NCBI RefSeq assembly: GCF_009856825.1
Contig: NZ_WVTD01000002.1
Coordinates: 124,001-188,000 of the forward strand
Origin: Novosphingobium silvae
GTDB lineage: Bacteria > Pseudomonadota > Alphaproteobacteria > Sphingomonadales > Sphingomonadaceae
Length of the DNA stretch: 64,000 bases
Direction of reading: 5' to 3'
Shown: piece by piece, positions 59,219 to 64,000 of the stretch
Layout: each line of letters opens with the position of its first letter
Numbering within the stretch: the stretch's first letter is position 1
Position numbers and translations under genes: made by a program
Notes under the pieces: generated by a model
Seen by the model: the letters and a program-made list of their open reading frames with translations, nothing else
The model's database searches: none
Told to the model about the DNA's origin: nothing

Positions 59219-59815
59219 TCAGGGGACCGGCCGCCGTGCCCGTATGGCCTGCGCCAGCGTGCCCTCGTCCAGGTAGTCGAGCTCACCGCCGACCGGGAGG
59301 CCATGGGCGAGCTGGGTCACCCTGACTGGGAGGCCTTCGAGTCGTTCGGCTATATAGTGAGCCGTCGTCTGCCCCTCGAGAGTGGCGTTCATGGCGAGCA
59401 GCACCTCGTCGATGCCGCCCGAGCCGACACGCCGCAACAGCGTATCGATGGCAATATCTTCCGGCCTGATCCCGTCCAGCGCCGAAAGCCTGCCGCCCAG
59501 GACGTGGTATTTGCCGGTAAACAGGCGGGCGCGGTCAAGTGCCCAGAGATCCGCCACTTCCTCCACGACGCACAGCGCGCGGCCGTCGCGACGCGGATCG
59601 GCGCAGATGCCGCAGGGATTTGCCGTATCGACGTTCCCGCATACCTCGCATTCCACCAGCGCCCGGCGAACGGCGCCCAGCGCTTCGACGAGCTGGACCA
59701 GCGAGGTTTCCCGGCGCTTGATCAGCCACAGCACGGCACGCCGCGCCGAGCGCGGGCCAAGCCCCGGCAGGCGCGACAGCGCGGCGGTCAAAGTCTCGAT
59801 CTCTTGCGATGCCAT
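59219..59815 (-). CDS. recR: Recombination mediator RecR
   Basis: 198 residues acting with RecO in gap repair. N-terminal helix-hairpin-helix [19 protein letters not shown], the zinc finger C-x2-C ([20 protein letters not shown]), and the Toprim-like domain with [19 protein letters not shown] and [16 protein letters not shown] at the C-terminus. The start is ATG 59815. Divergent from fmt; the recR-def / fmt-truA arrangement is common in alphaproteobacteria. Confidence 0.95.
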   Translation of the reverse strand: MASQEIETLTAALSRLPGLGPRSARRAVLWLIKRRETSLVQLVEALGAVRRALVECEVCGNVDTANPCGICADPRRDGRALCVVEEVADLWALDRARLFTGKYHVLGGRLSALDGIRPEDIAIDTLLRRVGSGGIDEVLLAMNATLEGQTTAHYIAERLEGLPVRVTQLAHGLPVGGELDYLDEGTLAQAIRARRPVP

Positions 59816-59875
59816 GGCTTGGGAGATAGGGCCTGCACCTGTTCTTAGGAAGCCCGGCGGAGAATTCCCCACATC

Positions 59876-60784
59876 ATGCGCATCATCTTCATGGGAACCC
59901 CGGAATTCGCGGTGCCAGCGCTTGTCGCACTTGTCGAGGCGGGCCACGAGGTCGTCGCGGCCTACACGCAGCCGCCTCGTCCGGGCGGGCGGCGCGGCAA
60001 GGAACTCACGCCCTCTCCCGTTCACCGCGAGGCCCAGACACGTGGTATCGAGGTTCGCCATCCGGTTTCGCTGAAAGGCGTCGAGGCGCAGAAAGAGTTC
60101 GCCGCGCTGGATGCGGATATTGCGGTGGTTGCGGCCTACGGCCTGATCCTGCCGCAAGCCGTGCTGGACGCGCCGCGGCTCGGCTGCCTGAACATCCACG
60201 CCTCGATCCTGCCGCGCTGGCGTGGAGCGGCGCCGATCCAGCGCGCGATCCTGGCCGGCGATCCCACTACCGGCGTCACCATCATGCAGATGGAAGCGGG
60301 GCTGGATACCGGACCGATGCTGGCGACGCTGCGCACCACAATCGATCGCAAGACCGCCGGGGAGCTCACTGCCGAACTGGCCGAGCGAGGCGCGCAGCTG
60401 TTGATCGGCACTCTTCGTGACCTTGCAGTTCACCGCCCTGTTCGCCAGCCCGACGAGGGCGTGACTTACGCCCGGAAGATCGACAAGGCCGAGGCCCGGA
60501 TCGACTTTACCCGGGCGGCGGACGTTGTGGAGCGCCAGGTACGGGCTTTCATGCCTGTTCCGGGCGCCTTCTTCGAACTCGACGGCGAGCGATACAAGGT
60601 CCTCGCGGCCGAACCCGTGGAAGGCTCCGGAGATCCGGGAACAACCCTCGACGATGCGCTGACCGTCGCCTGCGGCAGCGGCGCGTTGCGGATCGCCCGC
60701 ATCCAGCGAGCCGGCAAGCCGGCGATGGAAGCCGCCGACCTTCTGCGCGGACGGCCGATCGAGGCAGGTTCGAGGCTCGGCTGA
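59876..60784 (+). CDS. fmt: Methionyl-tRNA formyltransferase
   Basis: 302 residues, formylates initiator methionyl-tRNA using 10-formyl-tetrahydrofolate. Seen: [20 protein letters not shown], the active-site Asn/His/Asp region [20 protein letters not shown], and [17 protein letters not shown]. Functional partner of the def product, which removes the formyl group, in the divergent operon. The C-terminal domain starts near [15 protein letters not shown]. Ribosome site GGCGGAG lies 14 nt upstream. Confidence 0.96.
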   Translation: MRIIFMGTPEFAVPALVALVEAGHEVVAAYTQPPRPGGRRGKELTPSPVHREAQTRGIEVRHPVSLKGVEAQKEFAALDADIAVVAAYGLILPQAVLDAPRLGCLNIHASILPRWRGAAPIQRAILAGDPTTGVTIMQMEAGLDTGPMLATLRTTIDRKTAGELTAELAERGAQLLIGTLRDLAVHRPVRQPDEGVTYARKIDKAEARIDFTRAADVVERQVRAFMPVPGAFFELDGERYKVLAAEPVEGSGDPGTTLDDALTVACGSGALRIARIQRAGKPAMEAADLLRGRPIEAGSRLG

Positions 60785-60966
60785 CTATCACGCCTTCGCC
60801 GGTCCGGTCCGCTGCGCTGGATTCGTGTGCCCGGTGTGGCATGCCCCTCGCGCGGGGTTCCAGCCAGCTTCTCCCATCCTGCCCGGGTTGGGAAGGATGG
60901 TGCCACCCGCCGGCGCTGCGCCAAGCCCATTGCGCCGCCGCGCCAGTCCTGTATCGGCGGGGCGAA

Positions 60967-61713
60967 ATGACCCGTTTCGCGCTCACTCTCGAATTCGACG
61001 GCGGGCCCTTCATGGGCCTGCAACGCCAGTCCCACGGACCGTCGGTGCAACAGGCCGTGGAAGATGCGGCCTTTGCCGTGACCGGCGAGGCTGTGGTCAT
61101 GCATGCCGCCGGGCGAACCGATGCGGGCGTCCACGCCCTCGGCATGCGGGCCCATCTGGACATCGCCAAGACAATCACCCCGTTTCGGCTCATGGAAGCC
61201 CTGAACGCTCTCCTGCGCCCTGCCCCCGTGGCCGTGCTCGACTGCGAGGAAGTGGCAGACGACTGGCATGCCCGTTTTTCCTGCACCGGCAGGTCCTATG
61301 TCTATCGCATCGCCAACCGCCGTGCGCCGCTGACGCTGGAGCGCGGTAAGGCCTGGCAGATCGCCAAGCCGCTCGACGCCGAGGCCATGCACCGCGCCGC
61401 GCAGGCTCTGGTGGGCCGGCATGATTTCACCACCTTCCGGTCGGCGCACTGCCAGTCTGCATCGCCGCTGAAGACGCTGGACCGCCTTGTCGTTCGCCGC
61501 GAGGGAGAGGCGGTGCTCGTCGAGGCGGCGGCCCGCAGCTTCCTGCACCACCAGGTCCGTTCCATGGTGGGCTGCCTTGCGCTCGTCGGCATGGGTCGGT
61601 GGAGCGAGGCCCAGGTGGCCGAGGCGCTGGAAGCGAAGGACCGGCAGGCGCTCGGCCTCAACGCGCCGCCCGACGGATTATATTTTGTGCATGCCTCCTA
61701 CCCGGAAGCCTGA
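60967..61713 (+). CDS. truA: tRNA pseudouridine(38-40) synthase TruA
   Basis: 248 residues. The catalytic Asp is in [18 protein letters not shown] near residue 51, the N-terminal start is [18 protein letters not shown], and later [15 protein letters not shown] and HDFTTFRS lie at family positions. The ATG has GGCGGGGCGAA upstream. The 182-bp gap to fmt contains CCATCC/GGATGG and CCCC/GGGG inverted repeats but no gene. Confidence 0.95.
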   Translation: MTRFALTLEFDGGPFMGLQRQSHGPSVQQAVEDAAFAVTGEAVVMHAAGRTDAGVHALGMRAHLDIAKTITPFRLMEALNALLRPAPVAVLDCEEVADDWHARFSCTGRSYVYRIANRRAPLTLERGKAWQIAKPLDAEAMHRAAQALVGRHDFTTFRSAHCQSASPLKTLDRLVVRREGEAVLVEAAARSFLHHQVRSMVGCLALVGMGRWSEAQVAEALEAKDRQALGLNAPPDGLYFVHASYPEA

Positions 61714-62013
61714 GCCTCTTCCTTGGCCGCAAGTTGATGAAGTGCATGCTTGCGCCTGTGCCTGTCCTAGGGCGCGAGGGGGCGCTCGAGCGATGGGTTG
61801 AAAAAACCGCCGCCAATGTAGCAGCAGCCCGCGAAGTAGGAAATCGGCAGCCGCCGAGCCTGCTTTCCGCGTTCCGCAGGATAGAGCGCGACGCATCCGC
61901 ATCGCTCGTCGCGCCATGCTGGGAGTGGCAAAGTCCTCTTCGCCGCGCTAGGCCGCGGGCCGAAGTCCCATCCGCCCGCGCCAACGTGCGGCAGGCGCAA
62001 TCCAGGTGAAGGC
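61714..62013. other. 300-bp gap without a supported gene
   Basis: Between truA and the HNH gene no reading frame has a plausible ribosome site, family match or codon bias; the frames open on both strands are low-complexity or arginine-rich. The HNH gene promoter is expected here. I saw no terminator or riboswitch. Confidence 0.5.
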
Positions 62014-62352
62014 ATGGCCCGAAAGCATTCGAAACACGGTTCCTACGATGACATGCCCGCCGAGGACGAGCCCGAGACCCCGCCGCCGCCGTGCTGGCTC
62101 TGCGGCCGGTCCACGGGCAAGACCATCGTCTGGCACCATCCCGTCCCCAAGAGCCGGGGCGGGCGCGACGTGGTGCCGATGCATTCCATCTGCCAGCAGA
62201 CGCTGATCGCGAACTTCACCAATTCCGAACTCCAGCGTCATGGAATGGACGTGGAAGGCCTGCTGGCCGACCCGAACGTGCGCAAGTTCGTGGACTGGGT
62301 CGCCAACAAGGACCCCGATTTTACCGCAACGATCACCAAGAAACGCCGCTGA
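62014..62352 (+). CDS. HNH endonuclease-like protein
   Basis: 112 residues. The zinc/HNH features are CWLCGRSTGKTIVWHHPVP, SRGGRDVVPMHSICQQTLIA and TNSELQRHGM, matching the pattern of HNH nucleases with a zinc-binding Cys pair. It has no signal peptide or recognition domain. The ribosome site AGGTGAAGGC is directly upstream. It may be a stand-alone nuclease or repair-type protein; no restriction gene is adjacent. Confidence 0.78.
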   Translation: MARKHSKHGSYDDMPAEDEPETPPPPCWLCGRSTGKTIVWHHPVPKSRGGRDVVPMHSICQQTLIANFTNSELQRHGMDVEGLLADPNVRKFVDWVANKDPDFTATITKKRR

Positions 62353-62353
62353 C

Positions 62354-62450
62354 GCGCCCTTCATGCGGCCGGAATGAACAAGGGCGCGACTTCCTGCAGA
62401 AATCGCGCCCCGTTTCGATGAGCTGACGGCCGGTCTGATCAGCCGGACCG
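62354..62450. terminator. Cluster of overlapping hairpins between converging genes
   Basis: GCGCCCTT (62354-62361) pairs with AAGGGCGC (62380-62387); GGGCGCGA (62382-62389) alternatively pairs with TCGCGCCC (62403-62410); a third imperfect hairpin follows near 62426-62452. The first two share bases and cannot form together. Located between the HNH gene (+) and cobS (-); no long T-run, so terminator activity is plausible but unproven. Confidence 0.5.
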
Positions 62451-62465
62451 TCGTTGCCCGCTGGC

Positions 62466-63458
62466 TTAGGCCTTGGCGACGACGCTTTCGGGCAAGTCCT
62501 GACCGAATACCCGCTGGTAATATTCGGCCACCAGCATCCGCTCGGTCTCGTCGCACTTGTTGAGGAACGAGAGGCGGAAGGCGAAACCCACGTCGTTGAA
62601 GATCGCCGCGTTCTGCGCCCACGTGATGACGGTACGCGGGCTCATGACGGTGGAGATGTCGCCGTTCATGAAGCCCTGGCGGGTGAAGTCCGCAACCTTG
62701 ACCATCTGCGCAATGGTGGCTTCCTCGATCTGCGACACCTTCTTGGCGACGATGCCGGTCTCGGTTTCACCCGGCAGATAGTTCAGCGCAACCACCAGGT
62801 TCCAGCGGTCCATCTGGCCCTGGTTGATCTGCTGCGTGCCATGATAGAGGCCCGACGTGTCACCCAGGCCAACGGTGTTGGCCGTGGCGAAGAGGCGGAA
62901 GTTCCGGTCCGGACGGATGACGCGGTTCTGGTCGAGCAGGGTCAGCTTGCCCTCGGTCTCGAGGATACGCTGGATCACGAACATCACGTCGGGACGACCG
63001 GCGTCGTACTCGTCGAAGACCAGCGCCACCGGATGCTGCAGCGCCCATGGCAGCAGGCCTTCGCGGAACTCCGTCACCTGCATGCCGCCGCGCAGGACGA
63101 TCGCGTCGCGGCCAATGAGGTCGATGCGGCTGATGTGCGCATCGAGGTTGATGCGGATGCACGGCCACTTCAGCCGCGCGGCCACCTGCTCGATGTGCGT
63201 GGACTTGCCGGTGCCGTGGTAGCCCTGCACCATCACACGCCGGTTGTAGGCAAAGCCCGCCAGGATCGCGAGCGTGGTGTCGGGATCGAAGACGTAGGTC
63301 TCGTCAAGGTCGGGCACGCGTTCGTCCGCGACCGAGAAGGCGGGAACCTTCCAGTCGATGTCGATCCCGAAAGTCTCGCGCACGTCGACTTCGATGTCGG
63401 GAGCGGCCAGCACGGTGGCGTCGCGGTTTTCGGCGGCGATGTTCTTGGAGTCTGTCAT
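62466..63458 (-). CDS. cobS: Cobaltochelatase subunit CobS-type AAA+ ATPase
   Basis: 330 residues. Walker [19 protein letters not shown] (about residue 77), Walker B region [18 protein letters not shown] (about 145), sensor [14 protein letters not shown] and a C-terminal arm. In aerobic cobalamin synthesis CobS and CobT assist CobN in Co insertion; in many sphingomonads a CobST-like pair has been noted without cobN. The start is ATG 63458. No cobT is directly downstream: the HNH gene converges there. Confidence 0.9.
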   Translation of the reverse strand: MTDSKNIAAENRDATVLAAPDIEVDVRETFGIDIDWKVPAFSVADERVPDLDETYVFDPDTTLAILAGFAYNRRVMVQGYHGTGKSTHIEQVAARLKWPCIRINLDAHISRIDLIGRDAIVLRGGMQVTEFREGLLPWALQHPVALVFDEYDAGRPDVMFVIQRILETEGKLTLLDQNRVIRPDRNFRLFATANTVGLGDTSGLYHGTQQINQGQMDRWNLVVALNYLPGETETGIVAKKVSQIEEATIAQMVKVADFTRQGFMNGDISTVMSPRTVITWAQNAAIFNDVGFAFRLSFLNKCDETERMLVAEYYQRVFGQDLPESVVAKA

Positions 63459-63522
63459 TGCAAGGCAATCGCCTAAAGGACAGGGCGCTGCATCGCAATA
63501 AGCTTTGCTCGCCCGGGCGCGC

Positions 63523-64000
63523 TCAACTCGCGCATTTGGGAGGCAGGCTGAACAGATCGATGAACCTTCGGGCGAGATCGGGATCGCCTTCCACGTCGAG
63601 ACCGGCATCGCTCGCCCCGTGCTTTCCATAGAAGACGGCGAGATAAGGGAAGCCGGCGGGGGCCGAAAAGCGCAGGTCGGGCTCAGGTCCGTCATCGCCG
63701 GCGGGATGGATGCGCAGCTCGCCTTCCGCGAACGTCGCCAGGAATCGCGCCGAGCCAACTTTGAAAAGCGCGGTGAGCGACAGGTCGCCTATCCGCTCCG
63801 CCACGATCATCGTGCGCATTGACAGCATCAGCGAAACCGGCGTGATCGGCAGCGTAGGGTCGTGCAGCGTGGATCGCACCGCCCAGCGCCCCAGTTCCTG
63901 CATGACCGGCTCCAGCGCCAGGCCCCACTCGGTAAGCTGGTAGACCTGCACCGATGCGGGTGGCGGCAGCAGGACGCGGCGGACGATCCCGCTGCGCTCC
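63523..64000 (-). CDS. HxlR-type winged-helix regulator (5' end outside window)
   Basis: Partial gene, 158 codons to the edge. The N-terminal part visible here ([19 protein letters not shown], then [20 protein letters not shown]) matches the end of the HxlR DNA-binding domain; the remaining 110 or so residues are an appended C-terminal domain of the kind seen in larger HxlR proteins (SCP2-like in character: [20 protein letters not shown]). The start lies outside. It may regulate an adjacent gene beyond the window. Confidence 0.75.
   Translation of the reverse strand, partial: ERSGIVRRVLLPPPASVQVYQLTEWGLALEPVMQELGRWAVRSTLHDPTLPITPVSLMLSMRTMIVAERIGDLSLTALFKVGSARFLATFAEGELRIHPAGDDGPEPDLRFSAPAGFPYLAVFYGKHGASDAGLDVEGDPDLARRFIDLFSLPPKCAS

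Noticed and set aside
61767..62015. Minus-strand frame of 82 codons in the gap between truA and the HNH gene
   Set aside because: No good ribosome site, no family match, biased composition; treated as chance.

Overview
The window is chromosomal DNA from a high-GC alphaproteobacterium, most likely a sphingomonad (Novosphingobium or a close relative; inferred from recalled family features, not from a search). Evidence includes a full 14-subunit complex I operon in alphaproteobacterial order, the cell-cycle methylase CcrM, a ChvI/ChvG two-component system beside HPr kinase and PTS genes, a two-subunit glycine dehydrogenase, the tiny aa3-oxidase subunit IV, and frequent GTG/TTG starts with 1-8 nt gene overlaps. 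I see no tRNA, rRNA, CRISPR array, insertion sequence, integrase or prophage gene. Almost everything is housekeeping or conserved-hypothetical.

Layout: 1-18220 (minus strand) is one long operon-like run, nuoABCD, two small extra genes, nuoEFGHIJKLMN, then birA, coaX and the RNase J gene (cut by the window edge). 18659-21511 holds a thiolase (+), a YceI-like secreted protein (-), a small membrane protein (-) and two tandem entericidin-like lipopeptides (+) behind a general-stress-like promoter. 21609-26220 is the glycine cleavage operon gcvT-H-PA-PB (-) led by a tandem glycine riboswitch. The riboswitch lies directly behind an SDR-type gene and a dGTPase gene. 28548-30765 has an orphan cytochrome oxidase subunit IV, an unusual NtrC-like regulator and a secreted hypothetical.

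30972-34503 (mainly -) carries folP, ccrM and rnhB. The region upstream of ccrM contains six GANTC sites in 124 bp. 34475-40025 (+) carries a sugar dehydrogenase lipoprotein, a GNAT protein, DUF1285, a NUDIX hydrolase, a CCA-adding enzyme and two paralogous membrane retropepsin-like proteases. 40039-48927 has parC, a DJ-1 family protein, a ferredoxin with two adjacent cysteine desulfurases (one apparently starting with ATC), an alpha/beta hydrolase, a DUF885 protein and small hypotheticals. 49193-55659 is the conserved carbon/phosphate signalling module: pckA (-), divergent from chvI-chvG-hprK-rapZ-EIIA-HPr (+). 55678-64000 has an rRNA methyltransferase, an HslJ-like lipoprotein, rmuC, def and recR divergent from fmt and truA, an HNH protein, cobS and a partial HxlR-type regulator.

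I found no convincing wholly new multi-gene system. The best leads are the GANTC cluster controlling ccrM, a degenerate NtrC-like activator, the two unassigned genes inside the nuo operon, the ATC start, the stress-promoter/entericidin pair, and the riboswitch placed immediately behind a coding sequence.
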